From: Neovahlkampfia damariscottae
Lineage: Eukaryota; Heterolobosea; Selenaionea; Neovahlkampfiida; Neovahlkampfiidae
Direction: 5' to 3'
Assembly (NCBI GenBank): GCA_016618085.1
Contig: JABLTG010000087.1
Coordinates: 19,473-83,472 of the forward strand
DNA: 64,000 nucleotides
Shown: piece by piece, positions 43,817 to 54,147 of the stretch
How the letters are laid out: the number at the start of each line of letters is the position of its first letter
Numbering within the stretch: position 1 is the stretch's first letter
The notes under the pieces: model-generated
Seen by the model: only the letters and a program-made list of their open reading frames with translations
Told to the model about the DNA's origin: nothing
The model's database searches: none
Position numbers and translations under genes: made by a program

Positions 43817-46627
43817 TTACAAAAATCTACCATACTCATCAGATCCACATGTTCGAATTAATTCACGTAATGTTGTGAAAAGTGAATGACATTTCAACCA
43901 GTCACCTGGACAATCAATGTATTGCATCTACAATTTGATATTTTAGAAAAATTGAAAGTGTATTTTACCAATCCACCTTGTTTATCAACTTTTGCCACTA
44001 TATCATTTCTTGGTATTATATTAATATTGACACTATTTATATCCTTTTCTGTCAGTCCAAATTTGTACCTTGAAAAAACTACTCCTGGAGATGAAAATGT
44101 AATAGCTTTCAACTTCTGCTTGGCTCCACTAAAAAAAAAATTAACTTTCAATCAACTTTACACAATATTTGCAATCCCTCCTCCAAGACTATAAAAATAA
44201 GATAGATCAATCAAATTACCTGTGTCCTGTCAAAATGATGTTTCGAAGATGTTTGTTATTTCGAACATAATCATCAAGTACTGTATAATAAAAAGTCATT
44301 TCAGATCTATTTCCAATGAATAATTCTTCTAATAAACTGACCAAGTATACTATTCTAGCAGTTAAATCTTCTGGCCAAAATGAAACAAATGGACCAACTA
44401 AACAATCATTAAGAATTAATTTTTGAAATACCAACTGACAAAATTTGTAATAATCCAATCTCCTTCCAAATATCAACATCTTGAATCAAATCAATTAATG
44501 AATGAGTTCCTCTGACAGAAATAATTGATAAATTTTTCTCTGGAATGTAATAATCATAAAAAGCTACTGATTGATTTGTTTGATGAATCTATTGTGATTT
44601 AACAAATGTATTCATTATTCTTACCACTTTTGCACCTTTCAAATGTGAAAACCAAATATTCATATCCTGTGAAAAATATGGTTCACTGGAATATGCCAAA
44701 ATTGATAAAAAACCATAATCAGCAACTTTCAAACCATGCCATGATTTGTCACAAATAGGATACACATTTGATGTTCTGTTAAAATAAAATCCTTTTTTTG
44801 CCCAATTTGATTCTTCTGGATACTCTCCTTGATTATAATTCCCCAAGAAAAATATTGTACATGTGATGAAGACAAACACCCAAAAAAATAAAAAATGACT
44901 TTGATCTGAATCTCTTTCATCTCTTTTAAAAATATAAAATGCAGATAAAATAGTGATTGCTAAAATAAATACTCCAGGAATATTTCCTAAAAAAACAAAT
45001 GATCCAATCACAGCAACAACAGAAGCAATAAGAATCAATGAGACCCAAAAGAAAACTGATAGAATTCTGAATATTGGATGTTCAAATTCTGTATGTAAAT
45101 GCTCTGGAAAATCAATTGCATCCGAATCAGTTTTTGATCCAATCAAATCATCTGTTTCATCAGGCTTTGGAACAGGACTATCTGAGAAAAGATAAATCGT
45201 TTCATTTGGAAAAATTTCTTCCTTTTCCTCTTTCTTTTCTTCATTTTTTACATTAAATCTCAAAATATAAAGAACTGTTATAATGACAACCAAAATCAAA
45301 GGAATTAATAAAACTTGAAAAGTTGTAAAAAAGGAATGAAAAAATTACGTAGACCAAGTTCTGTCATTCCTAATGTTAAACAACCTGTTATAAGTATAGC
45401 AATAGCGTATGATAAATTTTTACATTGATTATAAATGTGATTTGGTGATTGATAAAATCCATCTTCTATAATAGAAATTGTTCTTTGAATAATATTCACA
45501 TCCCAAGCTGCTTTTAATCTTCTCCTTGATGGATCATGTTTTGGCATAAAAATGAATAAATTTAATAAAATTTCGACTAATGAACAAAATGCCAATGCAA
45601 ATGATACTGTTGAAAATTTAACAATATTTCAACTTACAAGTGAAAAGTTCCCAAAGCTCAAAGGTACCTAACAGTGCTGTCAAAGCAATGAAAAATATAA
45701 GTCCGCCAATAATTATCCATAAATGCTTCACTTGAAAATTATATTTTTTTTTTAGTTTGGAAGGTGTTAAATTGGCAATACAGCATAACCAAGAAATTAT
45801 AGCCCTATATTTTTTTTAATTATTTTATTCAAATACCACATATTCATTTCTTTTTTTATGTCTATTTCTTCATCTGTTGCAGATTCCTTTGTTGATTTAA
45901 AATATTCTTTGTGTGCTTGTGATTCAAAGATATTTTTTTGAAAGAGAAAGAATAAAATGACTCTTTTGTAATTTTCTATAACACTTGCACAAAACCAAAT
46001 AAAAATAAACATTAAAGTAACAAAAGATCCACTTGATATAAATGCTTGAAATCCCAATTGAAAATCACGATATACTAAACCATAGGTAATACCAAAAATT
46101 ATAGGAGACCATTCTAATGATATAATCAATGCGAATTGTATAAATAATCCAATAAAGTTTGGAATTTCAATTCCAAAGCCATACTTTAAAAATTTCGAAA
46201 TCTAAAAATTAAGTTAAAAGGACTTGTGAAAAAAAACTTTTTTTGAAAATAAAGAAAATTGTTTCTATTATTTTTGTTAGTGATACAAAGATTCTGTTTT
46301 ACTTTGTTCCAAATCATTTTTCCAGTTTGAACTGTTTTTGCGAGTAAATTTGATACAAATAAAATTCCGATGAAAAACATTGATATCAAGGCACCTATCA
46401 TGGTATTTAAATTTGGAAATAGTCTTACAATGAATGCAAATTTTATACAATCTGTCATAAGAGCGATATTTCTCTACTGTTCTGTAATGAAAAAAAACTT
46501 GCAACCCAAAAGAACTGGCAACTAAAATTAAAAGTAACCCGGCCAATATCACAGTATAACTCAGGTATATACTCCTGATTAACATGAACCAAGACTTAGA
46601 CTTGTTTGAGGATTCATTCGAGGTCAT
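43817..46627 (-). CDS. Multi-pass membrane protein with C-terminal class 3 lipase domain
   Basis: About 800 residues in about a dozen exons. The N-terminal 500 residues have many hydrophobic helices (for example TVILAGLLLILVASSFGLQV, TMIGALISMFFIGILFVSNL, FFWVSLILIASVVAVIGSFV). The C-terminal part is a lipase class 3 fold: LSIISVRGTHSLIDLIQDVD, then the nucleophile elbow LTGHSLGGGIANIV (split by an intron), KAITFSSPGVVFSRYKFG and INIIPRNDIVAKVDKQGG. It ends with paired cysteines in CPGDWLKCHSLFTTLREL and stops at 43817-43819. The arrangement resembles diacylglycerol lipases, which have a 4-TM N-terminus, but with more helices. A membrane-lipid signalling role is inferred. Confidence 0.78.
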
Positions 46628-46758
46628 TTGCTGATTGGATAACTATATTCACCGAATAAATGAAAAAAAAAATGTTACACAAATTTATAGAAATCATGAA
46701 TCCAATATTTTATATTTAGTTCAATTTAATCCACCAATCATTGTCCATTTGCCAATTA

Positions 46759-47819
46759 ATGTCCTACCAACCTCAACAAACAAGTTTAACAACTAGGTTT
46801 TATGACTGGTGGAATAAATTTCCATTGTACACAAGAATAATTTTATGCTCTTGTGTTGGACTTTATATTGTTGGTTTATTATCAGGATGGCCTTCAACTT
46901 CAAATATTTGTTTTTCTCCGTTGTCTGTAATTAAATTTCCTTCAAGATTTTACACAATCTTCACACATCCATTTTTTCATCTTGGAATACTTCACATTGT
47001 TTTTAACATGATGGCTGCTTTATCATTCGGTGTAGGGCTAGAAAATAGATTAGGAACAACAGAATTATTTTTATCTTTATTAGCACTCATTTTATTAGCT
47101 ACATCACTTGAACTTTTAATAGTAGCACTATTTGTATATATTCCTTCACTTTCAAGTTGTAATTTTAAACAAAGTGTTGAATTAATTTCTTAGTTGTTGT
47201 GAACACTTTTGGTCGATCATTATTTAATCAAATTGTCTATACTTGTGGTGCTGGATTTTCGGGTATTTTATTTGCCTATATGGCAATTTCAAACAAAGTT
47301 TTTCAAGTTGAAAGAGAAAGGTAAAAAAAAAGAAAAAATTAATGTTTATCATTAGTGTTTTTGGATTATTTTCAATACCAGCAGCAATATATCCTTGGTT
47401 GTTATTAATCCTTTTACAATTCATTTTTCCAAATGTTTCTTTGATGGGTAAGAAAAAAATAACTTTAATATTCATCTATCATTAGGTCATTTATCAGGAT
47501 TAGTTTGAGATTAAAAATAAATCTAAAACCTTTTCTTTAGATTGCAGGGTATATTTATGCGTATGGATTTCTTGGTAGAAAATGGTGGGGTGTTGTATTA
47601 TCAAAAGCTGAAACTATTGTGCCAACAAAAATCAGACACCTTGAATACTTTATCACAAAAAATCCTGAATTATCTGATGAATCAATTTGGAATTCTTTTC
47701 GTTTTTCTTCTTCAAATCCTGAACAAACAACGACACCACAAGGAGAACAACTTGAATTTTCTGAAACTTTATCATTTCCTGGTTCAGGTAGGGTTTTGGG
47801 ACCTCCTCCTGACAGATAA
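46759..47819 (+). CDS. Rhomboid-family intramembrane protease
   Basis: About 300 residues in five or so exons, with six hydrophobic segments. Rhomboid landmarks are present: FYTIFTHPFFHLGILHIVFN, GVGLENRLGTTEL, the catalytic serine in CGAGFSGILFAYM (G-x-S-G), and the catalytic histidine in GHLSGLIAGYIYAYGFLG. Rhomboids cleave substrates within the membrane. The C-terminal soluble tail (PTKIRHLEYFITKNPELS) ends SGRVLGPPPDR. The tail plus N-terminal placement resembles RHBDD1/RBL-type ER rhomboids. The ATG at 46759 is used instead of an upstream TTG. CCAAT boxes at 46734-46738 and 46752-46756. Confidence 0.85.
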
Positions 47820-47912
47820 AAAAAATAAAAAAAAAATCAAACAAAATTCACATAATTTATTTGACCAATCAAATTCTTCCTTCATCTCAAACGATTCATC
47901 ACAACAAAACAA

Positions 47913-49527
47913 ATGCCAAAAAAAATTGATCGCTATATTCTTGGTAATACAATCGGAAAAGGTATGAAAAATCAAAATCCTAAACTCCAGGCACTTTTTC
48001 AAAAGTAAAGTACGCAGTTGACTCAAGTACAAAAGTACCTTATGCCATTAAAATAATTGACCGTCAAAGTAAACTAAATTTTTTTTTTTTTTTATTCACA
48101 ACTAAAGTGATTATAAGAGAAAATATGGAAGCTCAATTAAAAAGAGAAATAGCTATTATGAAAATACTGAAACATAGAAATGTTATTGATTTAAGAGAAG
48201 TTCTTCAAAGTCAAAATCATATTTATATTGTGTTAGAAGTAAAATTAAAAAAAAAATTAAAAAAAATTTAAAGTTGATTACGGGTAAATTTTCTAAAATT
48301 ATTTATTTTTGATAGGTGGAGAATTATTTGATAAAATTGTCAAAGAGAAAAGATTCACAGAAAAAGTTGCAAGAAGATATTTTCAACAATTAATGTCAGC
48401 TATTTCTTATTGTCATGAATGTGGTATTGCTCATGTAAGTTTTCTTTTTTTTTTTTAAATTTTAAAGCGTGATTTAAAACCTGAAAATTTACTTGTTGAT
48501 TCTGAAGATAATATAAAAATCTCTGATTTTGGTCTTAGTGCATTAACAGCTCCAAGGTAAAAAAAAAAAAAAATTAATACTTTTTGAAAAAGAGATTCAG
48601 ATCCACAACTTTTGACAACAACATGTGGAACTCCAAATTATGTTGCACCTGAAATTCTTTCTGAAAAAGGTTATAACGGATTCAAAGCTGATATATGGAG
48701 TGCTGGTGTTATTTTATTTGTTATGCTTGCAGGATGTAAGAGATAATTAAATTTGAATTAATTTCAATTAGATTTACCTTTTGAAGATGATTCCATTAAA
48801 ATTCTTTTCGCAAAAATTGAAAAAGGTCAATTTAAAATGCCTTCATTTTTTTCAGAAGGAGCTTCAAGTTTAATTTCAAGGATGTTGAATGTAGATCCAG
48901 AAAAAAGAATTACAATCAAAGAAATATTTGAAGATGAATGGTTTAAAGTTGGTTATCAAAAAGAAGATAATAAACCAATTTCAATGTCAAAAGAAGATGA
49001 AAAAGAATTATCAAAAAAAGCTATTAGAATGAGTATAGGAGAACTTAAAACAGAAGATGAAGAACAATCAAATCAAGAAGATAATATCAAATTTGATGCG
49101 TAAGAATCAAAATAACATTATAACCTTATTTTTTAGTATTAACGCTTTTGAGTTACATTATAAATTAACAATTGGACAATTAAATCCTTTAATATCAAGT
49201 GTTTCAAGTGAAAAATATAGAAAAGAAACTTCTTTTATTATTGCTGGTTTACTTGATGATGTTACAAAATATCTTGTTAGTGAATTAAAATCAATGAAAA
49301 TCAGTTCAACTACAAAAAATTTTGATTTTAAAGCAGAAATTAAAGGTAATTTAGCATCACATAATCAAATTGTTGGTGTTCATGTTGAAGTTACTCAAAT
49401 TGTTTCAAAATTATGTTTGATTGAAATTAAAAGAAAAACTGGTGGAGTTTTGGAATTTAATGAATTTTATAGAAACTTTGTTGAAAAAATTTCAAAAAGA
49501 ATCATTTCAAAAACTACATCAAAATAA
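47913..49527 (+). CDS. CIPK/SnRK3-like serine/threonine kinase with NAF motif (copy 2)
   Basis: About 430 residues in nine or so exons. The kinase domain has [62 protein letters not shown] and [16 protein letters not shown]. After the kinase comes [19 protein letters not shown], a degenerate NAF motif, then a KA1-like C-terminal domain ending [12 protein letters not shown]. It is a paralogue of 2234-3929, sharing the phrases [11 protein letters not shown] and [13 protein letters not shown], but lacks that copy's acidic tail. Calcium-sensor control is likely by family. CCAAT at 47865-47869 lies 48 bp upstream of the ATG. Confidence 0.87.
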
Positions 49528-49897
49528 ATTTCAATTCTGTTGTTGTTTTATTAAATAAAAATAAAAATTTTATTTTTTCAACTTTGAATTGAATTTGATA
49601 CCTGTCTTGGATGGTCTGCTGTCACAACACTGATATTTTGGTTACTAAATTCAAAATTGTAGGTTCTCCACAACACACTGATTATCCTATTTATCTCGAA
49701 GTAAATTTAATTTTTTTCACCAAATATGGAGAAGTAGCGACCAATTTTTATTCATCGGAGTATTTTTCAAACAACAAATTTTCCAATTTTTAGTAATCAG
49801 CTCAAACAGGTCATTTTCCAAACCAATCAATTCATACAAGGGTAAATGACCAATAAGAAACTCAGATTTTGAACGAATAAAAAACAACAACAATAAA
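49528..49897. other. Intergenic region without a recognised gene
   Basis: 370 bp. The right end carries two CCAAT boxes (49823-49827 and 49850-49854) that serve the fumarate reductase gene. Short open segments near 49611-49710 (reading VGSPQHTDYPIYLE) have no partner exons that I can connect. They may be a gene relic. Confidence 0.4.
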
Positions 49898-51819
49898 ATG
49901 AGCACAAAAAATCAAGCAAATCAAGTCATCGTCATTGGAGGTGGTTTAGCTGGTCTCTCTGCAGCACACACTATTTTAGAACGTGGTGGAAGAGTACTCC
50001 TTCTTGATAAGAATTCTTTCTGTGGAGGAAACTCAGTCAAAGTAAAAAAAAAAAAAAAATTAAAATTTCCTAGGCAACATCTGGAATTAATGGAACATTA
50101 ACAAGAACACAAATTAAACATGGAATCCCAGACTCTCCAGAAATTTTTGAAAAAGACACAGCTCTTTCTGCATCAAAAGGAAAAACAACTGAAAGTTATC
50201 CACTTGCAAAAGTACTTACACATGGAAGTGGACCTGCTGTTGAATGGTTAATTGATGCTTTTGGTCTTGACTTAAGTCTTGTTTCTAGACTTGGTGGACA
50301 TTCACATCCAAGAACTCACAGAGGAGGAGAAAGATTTCCAGGTATGACTATCACATATGCTCTTTTAGAAAAATATGAAGAAATTGCTGAAAAAAGTGAT
50401 AAATGTGTTCTTCTCAACAAAGCTAAAGCTGAAAAACTTTTAACAAATAATAACGGAGATGTTATTGGTGTTGAATACACAAAAGATGGAAAAACATTCA
50501 CTGCTTATGGACCTGTTGTTCTTGCTACTGGTGGATATGGTGCTGATTTTTCAAAAGAAGGTCTTCTTTTAAAACATAGACCTGAACTTGAAAAATTCTC
50601 AACAACTAACGGAGAACATTGTACTGGTGATGGATTAAAAATGGCTTTATCTATTGGTGCTGATACTGATGATTTATCATTAGTTCAAGTACATCCAACT
50701 GGTCTTGTTAACCCAAAAGAACCAAATGCAAAAGTTAAATTCTTAGCTGCTGAAGCTTTAAGAGGATGTGGTGCTATTATGCTTGATAAAAATGGTAACA
50801 GATTCGCAAATGAACTTGGAAGAAGAGATTATGTTTCAACTCAAATGCTTAATGGAGCAGGACCATTTAGACTTATTCTTAACTCTGGAGCTGCAAAGAA
50901 AATTGAATGGCATTGTAAACATTACACTGGAAGAGGTCTCATGAAATATATGAAAAATGGTAAAGAATTAGCAAATGAAATGGGTATTTCACTTTCAAAA
51001 TTAGATTCAAGTTTCAAAAAATACAATCAATGTGCTAAAGATCAAAAAGATGAATTTGGAACAACATTCTTTTCAGATTCACCATTTTTTACAGATGATT
51101 ATTTCTATGTTGCTGTTGTTACACCAGTTGTTCATTACACTATGGGAGGTTTAGCTATTTCAACTGATGCTGAAGTACTTTCAAAATCAGGAAAACCAAT
51201 CAAAGGTTTATATGCTACTGGAGAAGTTTGTGGAGGTGTTCATAGATTAAATAGACTTGGAGGAAGTTCATTACTTGATTGTGTTGTTTTTGGACGTGTT
51301 TCTGGTGCTGCTGTTACAAAATATTTACTTGAAAACTATAATACAAAAGGAGGTTCAGGTGGACAAAAACAAATTAAATTCACAATAACATTTGATGAAG
51401 ATACATTTGGAAACCTTCCAACAATTCAAGCTACATCTTCAAGTCAACCACAACAACAAGAACAAGAAACATCAGCTCCTGCTACAACTTCATCATCAAG
51501 TGGTGGTATGAAAGTTTATACAAGAGAAGAAGTTGCAAAACATACAAGTGAAGACGATGTTTGGGTTATTGTTAATGGACAAGTTTTGAATGTAACAAAA
51601 TTCTTAGGTGAGCATCCAGGTGGAAAAGACTCTCTTATGTTATTTGCTGGAAGAGACGCTACTGAAGAATTTAACATGATTCACAAACCAGATGTTGTTG
51701 AAAAATATGCTGCTTATGCTGTCATCGGTACTGTTGAAGGTGGTTCAGTTGCTCCAAATCACACAAGCGCTAAAATTGATTATCTTGCAAAAGGAAACCA
51801 ACTCAAAAGTAAAATCTAA
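49898..51819 (+). CDS. Soluble fumarate reductase (FAD) fused to cytochrome b5
   Basis: About 630 residues, one intron (donor at 50042). The N-terminus has the FAD dinucleotide-binding motif VIGGGLAGLSAAHTI. The flavoprotein core shows LGGHSHPRTHRG, VVLATGGYGADF, VQVHPTGLVNPK, the active-site HYTMGGLAI and CGGVHRLNRLGGSSLLDCVV. After a Ser/Gln linker, residues about 525-600 form a cytochrome b5 domain with TKFLGEHPGGKDSLMLFAGR (heme-ligand His). Such Osm1/FRD-type enzymes reduce fumarate to succinate to reoxidise flavin or NADH without the membrane complex. There is no N-terminal targeting peptide, so a cytosolic place is inferred. Codon use is richer in GGA and CTT than in its neighbours, fitting high expression. 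Confidence 0.95.
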
Positions 51820-51844
51820 AAGTTTTAATTTTACAAACTTTATT

Positions 51845-53866
51845 TTAATCATTATCATTCAATTCTTGTAAAGATTCTTCAAGACTTTTCATTTGTTCCA
51901 TTGAAAGAAAAGTTTCTTCTGAATGATCATTTTTCACAATTTTTTTCTTTGGAGTTGATCTTTTCATTCTTCCTTTTGTTGGTGTTATTTTTTTTGTTGA
52001 ATTATTTGAAGTAAAATCAAATCTATTTGTTGATGAAGTGTCAATAATCAATTCACTTGGAGTAAAATTGAATTTATTTGGTGATGAATTGAATTCCAAA
52101 TTTAATTTCTTATTATCCAAACCAAATTCAAAATTAGAAACATTTGAAAATTCAAATACAAAAGTATCATACTTCTTATTTTCTTCTTTTTCTTGAGTAA
52201 AATAAAAATTTAAGTCAAAGAGTCTCTTAATCTTTTGATCTAAAACTAATTTTGGATACATATTTTTTACGCATAATATAATTTCAATATTTTCTTGTAT
52301 ATTTTTTGGACATGAACCTAATAATTCTGGATTTGTTTTTAACATTTTTTTAACAAAATTTAAATTTTGTTTCAACCTTTCAGATGCAAATAATAATGAA
52401 GTTCCATTTTGAGTTATTGCAGTTTCAACAACATCATCATCATCTCTTAATTCCAATGAACAATTGAATAATTTCTTTCCATCTTTATTAACCACTTTTA
52501 AAACTATTTCTTTATTATTTTCAAAAAATTCTTGAAAATATTCCCAATTTTTGTGATCTCTTTCAATCATTTCATTGGCAAAATCAATATTATTGAGAAT
52601 TTCTTTTGGAATTTTACTCAAAATATTTGGATAAGATAAAGCTGCTGCATTTATAATCTTAATATCTTTTTTGATTTCATTATTGAATTTTACATATAAT
52701 TCACCTCTTGATGCAGCAACTTCTAAACAAAAATCATAATTTTCAAAAAATTCAATTGGTATTTTATCATTTGGTAATCCATCTTTAATTCCATTCAAAA
52801 CATTTTCTTTAGTATAATATTCTTTTGATAAATATTCCAAACTTGATGGTGTTTTTTTTAATGCAATATTAATCAATTCTTTATTAGGTTGATTGAAATA
52901 AATAAGTGATAATCCATTTTGTTCAAGTGCTTTTTTTTGAATTTCAAAATCATTTAAAATACTATTAGAAAATCTATTGATTAACTTTCCATTAATTGAA
53001 ATTATTTGAATAGCCAAATCCTTATCAGAAAGAGCAATAGGTGGTAAAAACCTAATTGCAGATTGATCTTTCTTTATTGCATTATATGCAACTTGATGAT
53101 TTGATCTTACTGTTTCATTGAAATATTGAATATCTAATGGTTTCATTGAAACTACGTAAAGTGCAAATTCAACATTGTTTTTAATTTCTTCACCAATGTG
53201 ATCAATTGAAAATCTATTTTGAATAAATGCTTCTTTTACAATATCTAAATCATTTTTAAATTCTTCTGGACAATATCTCAATTGTGATCCGTCGATAATC
53301 ATGGCTTTAAGAGCTATAGATTTTTTTTTCTTTTTTTCTGAAGGAATAAAATAAAAACTACCTTTGTTTTCAATAAATGTATTGATGATTTCTTCATCAT
53401 TTTTTAATTCATTCTTTAAGTTTTGATAAATTTTTTGATTTTTTGAAACCACTTCCATCATGATTGATTTATCATTTTGAAGTTCTTTTGGTATATTTTG
53501 GTATTCTTTTTCGTTTTGTATTAAAAGTGATTTTATTACTTCTATATCTTGTTTGAATGAATCAGGTATAAGTTCAAATGAAAATAATCTTTTTTGTTTG
53601 ATTGATTCAAGCAAGACGTTTTGATAATTTAATTTTTCTTGAGTTGTTTGTTCTTCTTGGTTTTTAAATGGTGATTTGTTTGTAAAGTTTATAAAAGGTG
53701 AATCAAGTTGGAAATCAAAGGTGTCACAATTTACTTCAGCTAAAATTTCTTTCTCATTTTCTTCATGGTGTTTTTCATTCTCTTCTTCAGATTCTTCTTC
53801 ATAAGAATCTTCATGGTCAAAATCTTCTTCATCAGAATAACAGTTGTAACATTCTTGGGTGTCCAT
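51845..53866 (-). CDS. DUF4116 repeat protein
   Basis: 673 residues in a single uninterrupted exon. From residue about 85 to 520 it consists of DUF4116-type repeats of about 48 residues with the pattern L-x(n)-D-x-x-I-V-x-x-A-[VI]-x-x-[ND]-G-x-x-L. Examples are LNDFEIQKKALEQNGLSLIY, NNKEIVLKVVNKDGKKLF and DDDDVVETAITQNGTSLLFA. The N-terminal 50 residues are acidic and the C-terminal 120 are Ser/Lys-rich. DUF4116 is of unknown function and is amplified in amoeboid protists and some giant viruses. It lacks an exact CCAAT box upstream. It converges on the fumarate reductase gene with a 25-bp gap. Confidence 0.87.
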   Translation of the reverse strand: MDTQECYNCYSDEEDFDHEDSYEEESEEENEKHHEENEKEILAEVNCDTFDFQLDSPFINFTNKSPFKNQEEQTTQEKLNYQNVLLESIKQKRLFSFELIPDSFKQDIEVIKSLLIQNEKEYQNIPKELQNDKSIMMEVVSKNQKIYQNLKNELKNDEEIINTFIENKGSFYFIPSEKKKKKSIALKAMIIDGSQLRYCPEEFKNDLDIVKEAFIQNRFSIDHIGEEIKNNVEFALYVVSMKPLDIQYFNETVRSNHQVAYNAIKKDQSAIRFLPPIALSDKDLAIQIISINGKLINRFSNSILNDFEIQKKALEQNGLSLIYFNQPNKELINIALKKTPSSLEYLSKEYYTKENVLNGIKDGLPNDKIPIEFFENYDFCLEVAASRGELYVKFNNEIKKDIKIINAAALSYPNILSKIPKEILNNIDFANEMIERDHKNWEYFQEFFENNKEIVLKVVNKDGKKLFNCSLELRDDDDVVETAITQNGTSLLFASERLKQNLNFVKKMLKTNPELLGSCPKNIQENIEIILCVKNMYPKLVLDQKIKRLFDLNFYFTQEKEENKKYDTFVFEFSNVSNFEFGLDNKKLNLEFNSSPNKFNFTPSELIIDTSSTNRFDFTSNNSTKKITPTKGRMKRSTPKKKIVKNDHSEETFLSMEQMKSLEESLQELNDND

Positions 53867-53977
53867 TCAGTCAGATTTTTGGTTGAATCAGTTTGGTTGG
53901 CAGATTAAAAAAACAACAACCAACTGTTTGGTTCTCTAAAATAATTAGCCACCTTTTTTAGTTGTGTTTCATAACAA

Positions 53978-54060
53978 GCGCCATTAGTTTAGGGGTAGAA
54001 TGCGACGTTGCCAATATATGCAAACTCGTTGTGACCGGGGTTCGAATCCCCGATGGCGCA
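53978..54060 (+). tRNA. tRNA-Gly (GCC) with a 12-nt intron
   Basis: The cloverleaf is complete: acceptor GCGCCAT/ATGGCGC (7 bp) with discriminator A, D-arm GTTTAGGGGTAGAAT, anticodon stem CGACG/CGTTG (one G-U), and T-arm CGGGG TTCGAAT CCCCG. The anticodon GCC is at 54010-54012. Twelve bases, 54014-54025, lie between positions 37 and 38, the canonical site for a tRNA intron. A T5 run at 54063-54067 is the RNA polymerase III terminator. Confidence 0.95.
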
Positions 54061-54147
54061 TCTTTTTGCCAAGAAACCAACTATGTTTTGGTGTGGAGTT
54101 TGTCTTGTGGTGAAAACTAATCAAATGCCTCTTTAATTAAAAAATTT

